Assembly (NCBI GenBank): GCA_026396175.1
Contig: JAPLXG010000001.1
Span: 1-54,896 of the forward strand
DNA: 54,896 bases
Direction: 5' to 3'
Source of the DNA: Candidatus Moraniibacteriota bacterium
GTDB lineage: Bacteria > Patescibacteriota > Minisyncoccia > Moranbacterales > UBA2206
In this document: piece by piece, positions 19,257 to 29,001 of the stretch
Layout: every line of letters begins with the position of its first letter
Position numbering within the stretch: position 1 is the stretch's first letter
Made by a program: the position numbers and the translations under genes
The notes under the pieces: generated by a model
The model's input: the letters and a program-made list of their open reading frames with translations, nothing else
Databases searched by the model: none
What the model was told of the DNA's origin: nothing

Positions 19257-19275
19257 TGAAATGTCATTTATATAT

Positions 19276-19456
19276 TAAAAAAGAAACCTACCCAGGTTTC
19301 CTTGTTGGTTCAGGTCTCTGACCTGAACTATATAATTCTAACCAGCTAAATATAGTCTAGCAAGAAATAAATGGTTCAAGTCGGAGACTTGAACCAACAC
19401 TAATTTCATTATTCCCTATTAAAAAAGAACCCTTCGTAGGTTTCTTTTATTTTTTA
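19276..19456. terminator. cluster of four intergenic hairpins
   Basis: GAAACCT-ACCC-AGGTTTC; GGTTCAGGTC-TCT-GACCTGAAC; TGGTTCAAGTC-GGA-GACTTGAACCA; AAGAACCCTTCGTAGGTTTCTTTT. Confidence 0.6.
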
Positions 19457-19470
19457 CTTTCAAAATTTTT

Positions 19471-20238
19471 CTAAACCTCAATCTTAGAAAAAAGATAACT
19501 GCCGACGGCAAGAGCAAGGGAAGTAAAAATGAAAAGCACAAAAAAGTCCGTGTGATAGGCGAAATGCATTTGGCCGGTGAGGATGCCACGGATACCGTCC
19601 ACGCCATAGGACAATGGATTAACTCTGATGATTATTTGAATGGCTTTCGGAAGTCCCGTAAGCGGAAAGAGTGCGCCAGACAAAAAGAACAAGGGCATAA
19701 TGAGAAAGTTCATCACTAAGGGAAAGGCTTGCATATCTTCCATCGTCGAAGCAATCGCTGTGCCAAGCGCCGTGAAAGAGGTGGCAACAAGAGCCATATA
19801 GACTAGGGCGAGTGGAGCAATAAAAATATTTTCCGGCCGAAATCCAATGATTAGCGCGATAAGGAAAACGGCGACGCCTTGCAGAGTGGAAACAGTCGCT
19901 CCGCCAAACGTCCTGCCAAGCATAATCGTCCAACGCGGAACAGGCGCGACAAGCGTTTCTTTCAAAAATCCAAATTGGCGGTCATAAATCACTTCCATTC
20001 CGCCAAACATCGCCGTGAAAATGATGCTCATGGCAATGATTCCGGGAGCGATAAATTGGATATAATTGCCGCCGCCGGCTTTTTGGTAAATCGGCCCAAA
20101 ACCAAAACCCATCGCCACCAGGAATAGCACCGGTTGCGCGAGTGATCCAATGATTCTCGCCCGAGAACGCGAATAGCGTTTCAGCTGACGAAGCCACAAG
20201 ATGTAGATTACTTTTGAATATTTTTTTATCTTCTCCAT
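19471..20238 (-). CDS. ABC-2 type transporter permease
   Basis: PLFFLSGALFPLTGLPKAIQIIIRVNPLSYGVDGIRG. Confidence 0.9.
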   Translation of the reverse strand: MEKIKKYSKVIYILWLRQLKRYSRSRARIIGSLAQPVLFLVAMGFGFGPIYQKAGGGNYIQFIAPGIIAMSIIFTAMFGGMEVIYDRQFGFLKETLVAPVPRWTIMLGRTFGGATVSTLQGVAVFLIALIIGFRPENIFIAPLALVYMALVATSFTALGTAIASTMEDMQAFPLVMNFLIMPLFFLSGALFPLTGLPKAIQIIIRVNPLSYGVDGIRGILTGQMHFAYHTDFFVLFIFTSLALAVGSYLFSKIEV

Positions 20239-21017
20239 AAGCGACTCATTTTTCTTAATTTATCCACGGCATTTGCGCCTTCTTCGCGGATTGCTTTTCC
20301 AGTTAATTTCAAAAAAGCATCTTCCAAGGTCGCGCTGGCCGTTTTTGTTTTTAGTTCTTCAGCTGAACCTTCGGCGACAATTTTTCCATTATCAATAATC
20401 GCAATCCGATCCGACATCCGGTCAGCTTCTTCCATATAGTGCGTGCTGAAAAAAACGGTGATGTCTTCTTTCTCATTCATATCTTTGATGTAGCTCCACA
20501 GATGATTTCTCGTTTGTGGGTCCAGTCCCAGCGTCGGCTCATCGAGAAAAATAATTTTCGGATGATGCAAAAGACCTCTCGCAATTTCCAAGCGACGTTT
20601 CATTCCGCCGGAAAATTCTTTCACCAGATCATTTTTTCGGCTTTCCAGTTCCACGATTTTCAAAAGTTCATTGATTCTTTCGCGACGAATTTTTTTCGGC
20701 ACGTCATAGAGCACGCCGTGAAATTCCAAATTTTCAAAAGCGGTCAGTTCATCATCGAGGCTGGGGTCTTGAAAGATAATTCCAAAAGAACAGCGCACGT
20801 CATCAGAATTGGTTACTGGATCAAAGCCGTTGATGAGAATTTTTCCACTGGTCGGCTGAAGGAGAGTTGTGAACATTTTGATGGTGGTGGTTTTGCCAGC
20901 GCCATTGGGTCCCAAAAAAGCAAAGATTTTGCCTTTTTCCACGGAAAAAGAGATATCATCAACCGCGATGATGTCATCAAATTTTTTGACTAGGTTTTTG
21001 ACTTCGATGATATTCAT
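20226..21017 (-). CDS. ABC transporter ATP-binding protein (DrrA-like)
   Basis: Walker A GPNGAGKTT, signature FSGGMKRR, Walker B IIFLDEPTLGLD. Confidence 0.95.
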   Translation of the reverse strand: MNIIEVKNLVKKFDDIIAVDDISFSVEKGKIFAFLGPNGAGKTTTIKMFTTLLQPTSGKILINGFDPVTNSDDVRCSFGIIFQDPSLDDELTAFENLEFHGVLYDVPKKIRRERINELLKIVELESRKNDLVKEFSGGMKRRLEIARGLLHHPKIIFLDEPTLGLDPQTRNHLWSYIKDMNEKEDITVFFSTHYMEEADRMSDRIAIIDNGKIVAEGSAEELKTKTASATLEDAFLKLTGKAIREEGANAVDKLRKMSRLWRR

Positions 21018-21027
21018 ACTTGATGGT

Positions 21028-21171
21028 GACTTACGTGTTTGCCAAAAACAAGCTTATCCATAGCCAAGGCTAGTCTGGAAAAAGTTTCTTAGCCTTGAGG
21101 ACTAATATGCATAGCAACAAACCCCAATGAACCCCGCGCTTTGAAGATTGTTTTTGGTGAACGCATAAGTC
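21028..21171. repeat. MITE-like repeat, family P copy 2
   Basis: GACTTACGTGTTTGCCAAAAACAAGC ... GATTGTTTTTGGTGAACGCATAAGTC. Confidence 0.7.
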
Positions 21172-21313
21172 ATACTAATAATTAAAGCATGGATTTGAAT
21201 TTGTATCAACATATCCGTAATCACACGAGTTAACGGTGTTATTTCCTCGCATTTGGAAGGAACGTATTTTTATGCTAGACTTTATTGGTCATAATTATTA
21301 ACTCTAAAAAACT

Positions 21314-21619
21314 ATGAATTTAGAAGGAAAGGTTTATGGGTACAGCAAAAAAACCCTTGCGCTTATTGTGCTCGTAGTGCTTGTCGGCGGTGTGATGTTT
21401 TATGCCGGAGCAAAATATGAAAAAAGAAAGTTGACTTCGATGGGACTTTTGAAAGCTACCGCAACAAAAAAGAAAGCTGTGGATAAAAATAAACCAACTG
21501 ATAGCACCGCTCCGCAAGATAGCGCAACTACTCCAAGCGACCAAAATGCAACCACACCGGCTAGCTCGGCTACGCCAGCAACAACTCCCGTAACTACTCC
21601 GGCTATCCCACAAAAATAG
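21314..21619 (+). CDS. single-TM protein with Thr/Ala/Pro-rich C-terminus
   Basis: TM KKTLALIVLVVLVGGVMFYAGA; low-complexity tail. Confidence 0.6.
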   Translation: MNLEGKVYGYSKKTLALIVLVVLVGGVMFYAGAKYEKRKLTSMGLLKATATKKKAVDKNKPTDSTAPQDSATTPSDQNATTPASSATPATTPVTTPAIPQK

Positions 21620-21826
21620 CAATCAAAGATACTCAAAAACTAAAAAGGCTACAATATCAAATTGTAGCTTTTTAAAATACACGAAGTTCGTATTCTACAT
21701 TGTAATTTTTCATTTTGAAATTTACATTTTAAATTTCGCTCTGCCTCTTCCCTTTTTTGAAAATATGGTATAGAATAGAAACTTGGTTATTCGCTTCGCT
21801 GTTATTCGCTTCGCGAACCCCCGTTA

Positions 21827-21862
21827 CCTGCCCGCAATGCTACGCATAGCGTTGCAGGCGGG
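21827..21862. repeat. 36-bp palindrome CCTGCCCGCAATGCTACGCATAGCGTTGCAGGCGGG
   Basis: Same sequence at 48252-48287. Confidence 0.85.
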
Positions 21863-21915
21863 CGAAAACGGGACATACGAATAATTCTCATATTACAAAT
21901 TAATTTTCCTAAATT

Positions 21916-23367
21916 ATGTCTGCACCGGAGCTTGCTATCAGGTTCAATGAAGTTTCCTTTGAATATTCCAAAAACAAGGTCATCTTGGACGATGCCTCTT
22001 TTTCTTTGCGCCAAGGGGCTAAAATCACTCTAATGGGTCAAAATGGCGCGGGAAAAACCACTCTCTTGGAGCTGATTACAGGAAGCTTGAAACCGAAATC
22101 CGGCACGATTCACGTCGCCAAAAATCTCACAGTCGCCTGTGCCAAGCAAGTCATTCCTCGCGAAGAGCTGGAACTGACTGTCAATGATTTTTTTGCCAAA
22201 CGTTTTTCAGAAAAAATCTACAACCTCACTCCGCGCATTGACAAGGTTCTCGCGATAGTCAATTTGAAGGCGCCACATGACCGGACGGTAAAATCTTTTT
22301 CCGGCGGACAGCAAGCCCGACTACTTTTGGCTTCCGCCCTCATTACTGATCCGGATCTTTTAATCCTCGACGAGCCAACCAATAATCTCGACCCGGCTGG
22401 CATCGCACACCTCACCCAATTTTTGATTGATTATAATAAGACTTGCCTGGTCATTTCCCATGACGCCGATTTTCTCAACTCCTTCACGGATGGCGTGCTC
22501 TATCTTGATATTTTCAATCACAAGACCCAACAATATTTGGGCGATTATTACACCGTCGTAGAAGAAATCGCAGTGCAGATCGAAAAAGAAAAACGCAAAA
22601 ATGCCCAATACGAAAAAGAAATTATTGCCAACAAAGAAAAAGCTAACTTTTTTGCTAATAAGGGCGGAAAGATGCGTCTTGTGGCAAGGAGGATGCGCGA
22701 CAAAGCAACCGAGATGGAAGAAGCTAAGGTCGATGTTAGGAGAGAAGACAAAGCCATCCGCCCATTTGAAATCCCCTGTCAAGAAGAAATCGGCGGAGAA
22801 ATTTTGCATATTGATTCGGTCACAATTGTGCGAAACTATGAGCCGACCGAAAAAAGCGTCAACGTTTCACTGCACAAAAATGAGCACCTTTTACTTTCCG
22901 GACCGAACGGCATCGGTAAAAGCACACTCCTTGAATCAATCGCTAAAAAAGAAACGTTGAGTGCTAAAATCGGAGAAGACGTTCGCGTCGGATATTATCG
23001 CCAAGACTTTTCCACGCTGAATTTTGAAGATACGGTCTATGATTCATTGCTCGCGGCAATGCAACTCAAGGACGAAGAAAAAATGCGTTCCGTTGCTTCC
23101 GGATTTCTCATCACCAAAGATTTAGTTTACTCCAAAATTGGCAGCCTGTCGGAAGGCCAAAAAGGTCTGGTCGCTTTTGCTCAACTGGTTCTTCTGGAGC
23201 CAGGACTTTTAATTTTAGATGAGCCAACCAATCACATCAACTTTCGCCATTTACCAATTATCGCCCAAGCGCTTGATGAATATAAGGGCGCAATGGTGCT
23301 AGTGAGCCACGTGCCGGATTTTGTAGTACAGATTCGGATTGATGAAGTGTTGGATTTGGAGAGATAA
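21916..23367 (+). CDS. ABC-F family ATPase
   Basis: Two ABC domains: GQNGAGKTT/FSGGQQAR/LILDEPTNNLD and GPNGIGKST/LSEGQKG/LILDEPTNH. Confidence 0.95.
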   Translation: MSAPELAIRFNEVSFEYSKNKVILDDASFSLRQGAKITLMGQNGAGKTTLLELITGSLKPKSGTIHVAKNLTVACAKQVIPREELELTVNDFFAKRFSEKIYNLTPRIDKVLAIVNLKAPHDRTVKSFSGGQQARLLLASALITDPDLLILDEPTNNLDPAGIAHLTQFLIDYNKTCLVISHDADFLNSFTDGVLYLDIFNHKTQQYLGDYYTVVEEIAVQIEKEKRKNAQYEKEIIANKEKANFFANKGGKMRLVARRMRDKATEMEEAKVDVRREDKAIRPFEIPCQEEIGGEILHIDSVTIVRNYEPTEKSVNVSLHKNEHLLLSGPNGIGKSTLLESIAKKETLSAKIGEDVRVGYYRQDFSTLNFEDTVYDSLLAAMQLKDEEKMRSVASGFLITKDLVYSKIGSLSEGQKGLVAFAQLVLLEPGLLILDEPTNHINFRHLPIIAQALDEYKGAMVLVSHVPDFVVQIRIDEVLDLER

Positions 23368-23577
23368 TTTTATTTTTTGTTCTGACTTTTTATGCTAGAC
23401 TAGGGGGGGTATTAAGCAATCGCCCGATGTCTCAGCTGCACAATTTTCAATTCTAAATTTAAAATTTGAAATAAAGGCTAAATAACTAAATGCTTAAATT
23501 AAAAATTGAATTATTTAGATTTGATTTAAAATTTATAATTTCAACTTAAAAATGCTTTTTTAGAAAGACAAAAAACT

Positions 23578-24693
23578 ATGATTATCCTCCAAGTCATTTT
23601 CTTTCTTCTTCTTGCTATAATTTTGCTCTTTGGTTCGCACTATTTTCTCTACGCTTCGCTCGTCAAATTTTTTCCTTTTTTTAGCTCGCATAAAAACGGC
23701 CTAATCATAACGCTAGGGCTTCTGGCTGTTAGTTTTATTCTGACCTCTTTCCTCGCTCATATGCGAGAAGATATTTTTACCCGCACCAGCTATTTTCTCT
23801 CTGGCTTTTGGCTGGGACTACTCACTAATCTCCTGCTGGCGCTCGTCTTGCTTTGGTTTTTACATTGGCTCCTTCCTCTCGTCGGAATCAATATTAATTT
23901 CCAAATCGTGGCGGCAATTTTTTTCAGCTTGGCTTTTTTGGTTTCGCTTTATGGCACCTGGAATGCTTTCGAACCGAGGATCAAAAACATCGCTGTTACC
24001 ATTCCTAATTTGCCTCAAAGTTGGCAGGGTAAAAAAGTCGTTCAATTGTCAGATGTACATCTGGGGCTAATCTATCAAAAAAATTTCCTAGAAAAAATTG
24101 TCGCCAAGACAAATTCGCTTGACCCTGATTTGGTTGTCATCACGGGCGATCTTTTTGATGGCACGGACAATGTCGATTTGGAAACGCTTACTGCACCGCT
24201 TGATAATCTCAAAGCCAAACAAGGCACATTTTTTATCAATGGCAACCACGAAACCTATCTTGGTCTTGATAAGGCGTATGTGGCGGTCAAAAAAACTCCT
24301 GCGCAAGTTCTTGACGATCAAGTGGTTAATCTGGCTGGTCTCAAGTTAATCGGGCTTAGCTATCCGGAGCGCGACCTAAAAAAAGATGTCGTGGCCACAT
24401 TAGAAAAGCTTAAGCCCCAATTTTTCGGCTCCCCCAATATCCTGCTCTACCACTCCCCAACTAACATTACTCAATTCGCCGAAAACGGCATCAACTTGCA
24501 ACTGTCCGGCCACACCCATCTTGGACAAATTTTTCCTTTCAATTTCATCACAAAATTAATCTACCGTGGCTATGATTACGGCCTGCACACGATTGGAAAT
24601 TACACACTATACACCTCAAGTGGCATCGGCACTTGGGGCCCGGCGATGCGCACCGATAGCACACCGGAAATTGTGGTAATCACACTGCATTAA
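23578..24693 (+). CDS. metallophosphoesterase
   Basis: QLSDVHLG, VVITGDLFDG, FINGNHET, LSGHTHLGQ. Confidence 0.95.
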   Translation: MIILQVIFFLLLAIILLFGSHYFLYASLVKFFPFFSSHKNGLIITLGLLAVSFILTSFLAHMREDIFTRTSYFLSGFWLGLLTNLLLALVLLWFLHWLLPLVGININFQIVAAIFFSLAFLVSLYGTWNAFEPRIKNIAVTIPNLPQSWQGKKVVQLSDVHLGLIYQKNFLEKIVAKTNSLDPDLVVITGDLFDGTDNVDLETLTAPLDNLKAKQGTFFINGNHETYLGLDKAYVAVKKTPAQVLDDQVVNLAGLKLIGLSYPERDLKKDVVATLEKLKPQFFGSPNILLYHSPTNITQFAENGINLQLSGHTHLGQIFPFNFITKLIYRGYDYGLHTIGNYTLYTSSGIGTWGPAMRTDSTPEIVVITLH

Positions 24694-24803
24694 TTATAAA
24701 GAGGTTCTTGCAATCTGCTTCTTGAATTTTTTTGTATTTTTGTATTTTTGTATTTATTTGTATTTTCGTAGTGCCTTGTAATTTTGTAGTAATAGCAAAC
24801 GAG

Positions 24804-25388
24804 ATGCCTAAAATATTAACCCGTGAAAATTTCTTAGCCCGCCAGGCCTTTTTTATTGCTGAGATTAAAAAAGGCAAAGTTTTTATCTATCCCACCGACA
24901 CCCTGCACGGACTGGGCGCAAACGCTCAAGATGCCAAAAGTATTGAAAAGATTTCTGTCCTCAAAAAAAGGTTTGATAAAACTTTTCTTGTTATCGCTCC
25001 ATCACTCAAATGGATTTTGGAAAATTGCGTCATTCCTAATGAAGAAATCGGGGCGTTATTGAGCGAAAAACTGCCTGGCCCGTATTCCTTTATTTTAAAA
25101 TTAAAAAATCACGAAATGCTTGATCCCTTAATAGTCCGCGCTGATTTAACTATTGGCATTCGCTTGCCAAATAATTGGTTTTCCAAAATTATCGCAGAAA
25201 GTGGCATACCTTTTGTTTCCACTTCCATAAACTATACCAGCGAACCTTCGGCAAAGCATTTTGAAGATATCCCCACAAATATTTTAGAATCCGTGGATTA
25301 TGTCATTTGGGACGAGACGTCCTCTTCAGGAAAGGCCAGCACGATCATTGATGCAACTTCGGGAACGCCAAAAATTATGCGGAAATAA
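24804..25388 (+). CDS. Sua5/YciO/YrdC family L-threonylcarbamoyladenylate synthase
   Basis: GKVFIYPTDTLHGLGANAQD; TIGIRLPNN; PFVSTSINYTSEP. Confidence 0.85.
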   Translation: MPKILTRENFLARQAFFIAEIKKGKVFIYPTDTLHGLGANAQDAKSIEKISVLKKRFDKTFLVIAPSLKWILENCVIPNEEIGALLSEKLPGPYSFILKLKNHEMLDPLIVRADLTIGIRLPNNWFSKIIAESGIPFVSTSINYTSEPSAKHFEDIPTNILESVDYVIWDETSSSGKASTIIDATSGTPKIMRK

Positions 25389-25400
25389 AATAATGACCCA

Positions 25401-25448
25401 AAAACAGAAGCTAAGCTTCCGGAGCTCCGGAAGCTTAGCTTCTGTTTT
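25401..25448. terminator. 48-bp perfect zero-loop palindrome, probable bidirectional terminator
   Basis: AAAACAGAAGCTAAGCTTCCGGAGCTCCGGAAGCTTAGCTTCTGTTTT. Confidence 0.8.
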
Positions 25449-25468
25449 ATGCAAAGCCACAAATTCTT

Positions 25469-25497
25469 TGACAAGAACCTCTTTCAAGGGTAGAATA
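25469..25497 (+). promoter_or_regulatory. sigma70-type promoter upstream of typA
   Basis: TTGACA-17-TAGAAT. Confidence 0.6.
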
Positions 25498-25585
25498 AGG
25501 TTTATGTTTAACAAGGCTAAATAAGCAACATTAATAGATTTGCCTGCCTGCCGGTAGGCAGGTACTAAATTTGTAATTCGTAGTT

Positions 25586-27373
25586 ATGGAAATTAGAAAT
25601 ATCGCGATTATCGCCCATGTGGACCATGGTAAAACAACCCTCACCGACGCGATTATGCGCCAAACCGGTAACGCCCCTGAAGGCGACACAATGGACAGCA
25701 ATGCCCTGGAAAAAGAACGTGGCATCACAATCTATTCCAAAAATGCCGCCATCATCTATAAAGACACGAAAATCAATATCGTGGACACACCTGGTCACGC
25801 CGACTTTGGCTCGGAAGTTGAGCGCGTTCTCCGTTCGATCGATAGCGTGGTTTTGGTCGTTGACGCCCAAGAAGGTCCGATGCCACAAACTCGCTTCGTG
25901 CTCAAAAAATCACTTGAACTTGGTCTAAAACCAATTGTGGTGATCAATAAAATTGATAAACCAGCCGCTGATCCTGATATGGTTCAAGAACAAGTTTTTG
26001 AACTATTTTTAGATTTAGGCGCTTCGGATGAGCAATTGGAATTTACCACTGTCTATGCTATCGCCAAACAAGGCATTGCCAAGATGCACATGGAAGATGA
26101 ATCAACTGACCTCTCGCCGCTACTCGATACGATCCTTGAACGCATTCCGGCCACTCCCTTGGAAAATAGCGATAAACCCCTGCGTATGCAGTTTTTCAAT
26201 CTTGGCTATGACAACTTTTTGGGACGTCTTGGTATTGGCCGAATCTACGAAGGAAAAATTCATCCCAACGATACAGTGACAGTCAAAAAAAGTGATGGCA
26301 CAATTGAAACCGGAAAAATTGTGAAACTGTTTTCCTTTCTCGGAACAGAGCGGAAAGAAGTGGCCGAAGCGATTGCCGGTGACATCGTGATGATTGCCGG
26401 AATTCCGAAAATTGATATCGGTGAAACAGTTTGCGCGACCCCGGATCAAGAACCACTCCCCTACATCAGCATCGACGAACCAACCATTTCTCTTAGCTTT
26501 TTAGTTAATGATTCTCCCTTTGCCAGCAAAGAAGGCAAGTTAGTCACCAACAAACAAATCAAGGAGCGCTTGATGAAAGAATTGGAAATCAATGTTGGAC
26601 TCAAAATTGATTTTTCCCAAACAGAATATTACACCGTCCTGGGCCGTGGCGAATTGCATATCGCCATTCTCTTGGAAAATATGCGTCGGGAAGGATTTGA
26701 ACTGCAAGTTTCCAAACCAAAAGTAATTATTAAAGATATTGATGGTGTGAAATCCGAACCATTTGAAGAACTGACAGTCGACGTGCCAGAAAAATCTTCT
26801 GGCGTGGTGATTGAAAAAATCGGCAAACGCAAAGGTGTGATGATGAATATGAAGCAAACCGGCACGCAGATGCGGATGATTTTTGAAGTACCGACTCGTG
26901 GCATCTTGGGTTATCGCGGCGAGTTTATGATTGACACCCGCGGCGAAGGTATTTTATGCAGTCGCGTAATCGGCTTTCGACCATACGCCGGAGAAATTAA
27001 AAAGACTGATACTGGCTCAATGATCTCCATGGCGACAGGAAAGGCCCTCGGATTTTCTTTGGCCAATCTTCAAACGCGTGGCACACTTTTTATCGAACCT
27101 TCCACTGAAGTCTATGAAGGTATGGTAATCGGTAACACATCAAAAGGCCAAGATATGTCGGTCAATCCAACCAAAGGCAAAGCGATGAGCAATATGCGCT
27201 CCTCCGGCGCTGATGAAGCCATTCAACTTTCCCCGCCAATTAAAGTTACCCTGGAACGCGGCTTGGAAATTATGGCCGATGATGAATACCTGGAGGTCAC
27301 TCCCCTTTCCGTGCGTTTGCGTAAACAATTTCTATCAGAAACTGAGAGGATTAGGCATTCGAGAAAAGCTTAA
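25586..27373 (+). CDS. typA: GTP-binding protein TypA/BipA
   Basis: [53 protein letters not shown]. Confidence 0.97.
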   Translation: MEIRNIAIIAHVDHGKTTLTDAIMRQTGNAPEGDTMDSNALEKERGITIYSKNAAIIYKDTKINIVDTPGHADFGSEVERVLRSIDSVVLVVDAQEGPMPQTRFVLKKSLELGLKPIVVINKIDKPAADPDMVQEQVFELFLDLGASDEQLEFTTVYAIAKQGIAKMHMEDESTDLSPLLDTILERIPATPLENSDKPLRMQFFNLGYDNFLGRLGIGRIYEGKIHPNDTVTVKKSDGTIETGKIVKLFSFLGTERKEVAEAIAGDIVMIAGIPKIDIGETVCATPDQEPLPYISIDEPTISLSFLVNDSPFASKEGKLVTNKQIKERLMKELEINVGLKIDFSQTEYYTVLGRGELHIAILLENMRREGFELQVSKPKVIIKDIDGVKSEPFEELTVDVPEKSSGVVIEKIGKRKGVMMNMKQTGTQMRMIFEVPTRGILGYRGEFMIDTRGEGILCSRVIGFRPYAGEIKKTDTGSMISMATGKALGFSLANLQTRGTLFIEPSTEVYEGMVIGNTSKGQDMSVNPTKGKAMSNMRSSGADEAIQLSPPIKVTLERGLEIMADDEYLEVTPLSVRLRKQFLSETERIRHSRKA

Positions 27374-27394
27374 GTTTATATAAAATTTGCAATT

Positions 27395-27426
27395 AAAAAA
27401 CTTTCCCTTACGGGAAAGTTTTTTTC
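27395..27426 (+). terminator. Rho-independent terminator after typA
   Basis: AAAAACTTTCCC-TTAC-GGGAAAGTTTTTTT. Confidence 0.85.
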
Positions 27427-27438
27427 TATGGAATAAGT

Positions 27439-27576
27439 GTCATCCTGAGCGAAGTCCCGTACTCGAGACGCAGTCGAAGGATCTACTAGCCATTATCCGA
27501 AGCTTACTTATAATCGCAAAGCTTTGGGTAATATTGAGTAGATCCTTCGACTTCGCTCCGCTTCGCTCAGGATGAC
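27439..27576. repeat. family Q repeat copy 2 (GTCATCCTGAGCGAAG...)
   Basis: Inverted ends; matches copies at 1415, 32229, 53189. Confidence 0.85.
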
Positions 27577-27708
27577 ATGATTTGGTTGTTTTTTTGAGGC
27601 AAATGCATAAGTTCTACTTAAAAAAATAAAAGTTTACTAATTTTGTGGTTAGGGGCAAATGCGAAGTGGTTCTCGCATTTGTCCCCGGAATAGCCTACGC
27701 AGTAAGAT

Positions 27709-28035
27709 TTACCACGCACCAGTTCCTGCTGTATACTGTTTTTTGATCATCGTAGCAGAAAAAATGCCATCCGCTTCATGGGCGCCAAAGACCACATCCT
27801 TATAGCCTTCGCTTTCGAGGAGGCACATCCCGGCTAGAAAATTTTCAGATCCTCTGGCCCAAATGTACGCAAAGCTTCCTTTTTCTTGGATGGTTAATTC
27901 ACGACCTTCCAATTGCCGAGTTTTTATGCCTGATTTTAAGTTTTTTATCTGTTGTTTAAAATCAGGTGCTTCCTCACGCATAACCCTTGTCATTGGCATT
28001 ACTTTTGCAGTTTGTCCGGCTTGTGCTTTTAGCAT
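27709..28035 (-). CDS. small protein of unknown function under attenuator 1
   Basis: 108 aa, SD GGAGGAAGAAT; downstream of attenuator 28141-28353. Confidence 0.7.
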   Translation of the reverse strand: MLKAQAGQTAKVMPMTRVMREEAPDFKQQIKNLKSGIKTRQLEGRELTIQEKGSFAYIWARGSENFLAGMCLLESEGYKDVVFGAHEADGIFSATMIKKQYTAGTGAW

Positions 28036-28140
28036 ATTCTTCCTCCATTTGTGATTGATAAATGTTGATAGTTAAATAAAAACTCTATCTTAAGAATTTA
28101 AAATAAAATCCTTACTCCAACCATCAAAATCCCAAAAAAC

Positions 28141-28353
28141 AGTTTTAAAGAACAAAAAAACCGGTCTCGCGTGAGATCGGCTTTGGCCTTCCTTAAATGA
28201 ATATTAGCGATTATGCATTATCCATTCTAAGCAAACCAAAACCGATCTGGCTAAACCAGAAGCTAAAAAAATAGAAGCTATAGGAATTTTGGTTGGTTTG
28301 ATTGCTCATTGTTTTTTACTTAACTATCTTAGCACTTCACAAAATTTTGTCAA
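28141..28353 (-). promoter_or_regulatory. transcription attenuator module 1: promoter, uORF, antiterminator arm, terminator, boxA-like motif
   Basis: TTGACA-16-TAAGAT (28353..28326); uORF 28211-28309; terminator hairpin 28161-28180; boxA-like AGTTTTAAAGAAC 28141-28153. Confidence 0.8.
28211..28309 (-). CDS. leader peptide uORF MSNQTNQNSYSFYFFSFWFSQIGFGLLRMDNA
   Basis: ATG 16 nt after -10; contains AGATCGGTTTTGG, complementary to terminator arm CCAAAGCCGATCT. Confidence 0.7.
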   Translation of the reverse strand: MSNQTNQNSYSFYFFSFWFSQIGFGLLRMDNA

Positions 28354-28438
28354 ATATTTGAAAATTTGGTTGATTTTTAATTTTGGGAAGGCAGGTGAAT
28401 TATCACCTGCCCCCATAGCTTTGCGCTAGTTTTAGCAC

Positions 28439-28687
28439 TTAACTGCTCCATACGACCTCTATTGTTCTTATCCGAACAAATCGATCAACCAGGCTTGCTG
28501 GAAGACACACCCCCGTAAATTTTCCACCTATTCCGATGAAATAATAGGCTATATTCATTCCCCTTTCCATCATATATTGCATCATAACGGGATATTCACC
28601 ACGAAGGATTATCCCCCAATTTCCATCCTCATCGCCGTGACGGATTGGCTTGAGCACTATAATTTTATCAATCCTTGAAGCTACCAT
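28439..28687 (-). CDS. small protein of unknown function under attenuator 2
   Basis: MVASRIDKIIVLKPIRHGDEDGNWGIILRGEYPVMMQYMM...; SD AAGGAAGGAGAAT. Confidence 0.7.
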   Translation of the reverse strand: MVASRIDKIIVLKPIRHGDEDGNWGIILRGEYPVMMQYMMERGMNIAYYFIGIGGKFTGVCLPASLVDRFVRIRTIEVVWSS

Positions 28688-28788
28688 TTTTATTCTCCTT
28701 CCTTTAATTTTATTGGTTTGTGTTCTTACCATCTCTTGTAAAAATTATCCTCTAACATTCACAAGGATGGTAAAAAGACTTGGTCGTA

Positions 28789-28968
28789 CTTTTTCAAAGA
28801 ACAAAAAAAACCGCCCTCTTGGCGGTTGGTCTTGAATCTCACTTTTTCTTTTATGCACGCTTCAAAATAACCGCCGGATTGGAGAGGTCTAGCAACAACA
28901 ACTGAGCTTGATTATTTTGAACTTTATTTAACATAAAACTAATTTAGCACTTCTGATTATTTTGTCAA
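28789..28968 (-). promoter_or_regulatory. transcription attenuator module 2
   Basis: TTGACA-16-TAAATT (28968..28941); uORF 28851-28934; terminator 28809-28829; boxA-like GTTCTTTGAAAAAG. Confidence 0.8.
28851..28934 (-). CDS. leader peptide uORF MLNKVQNNQAQLLLLDLSNPAVILKRA
   Basis: ATG 6 nt after -10 (leaderless geometry); GGCGGTT pairs with terminator arm AACCGCC. Confidence 0.7.
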   Translation of the reverse strand: MLNKVQNNQAQLLLLDLSNPAVILKRA

Positions 28969-29001
28969 TATATATGAAAATTTAACTTGATTTTTTGGTG
29001 A

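Larger units (their letters stand above)
5806..19258 (+). mobile_element. integron-like gene cassette array lacking an integrase gene in the window (CALIN-like); left edge uncertain
   Basis: Seven attC-like imperfect palindromes (9507, 10355, 13012, 14711, 15325, 16253, 19129) separating unrelated genes; R'' of one site complementary to the R' at the start of the same cassette. Confidence 0.8.

Noticed and set aside
5806-19258. Prophage or IS-bounded island
   Set aside because: No structural phage genes, integrase or IS ends; boundaries coincide with attC-like sites.
24725-24775. TTTTTGTATTTTTGTA tandem tract as regulatory element
   Set aside because: Looks like simple low-complexity microsatellite, similar to other tracts in the window (51955, 53562).
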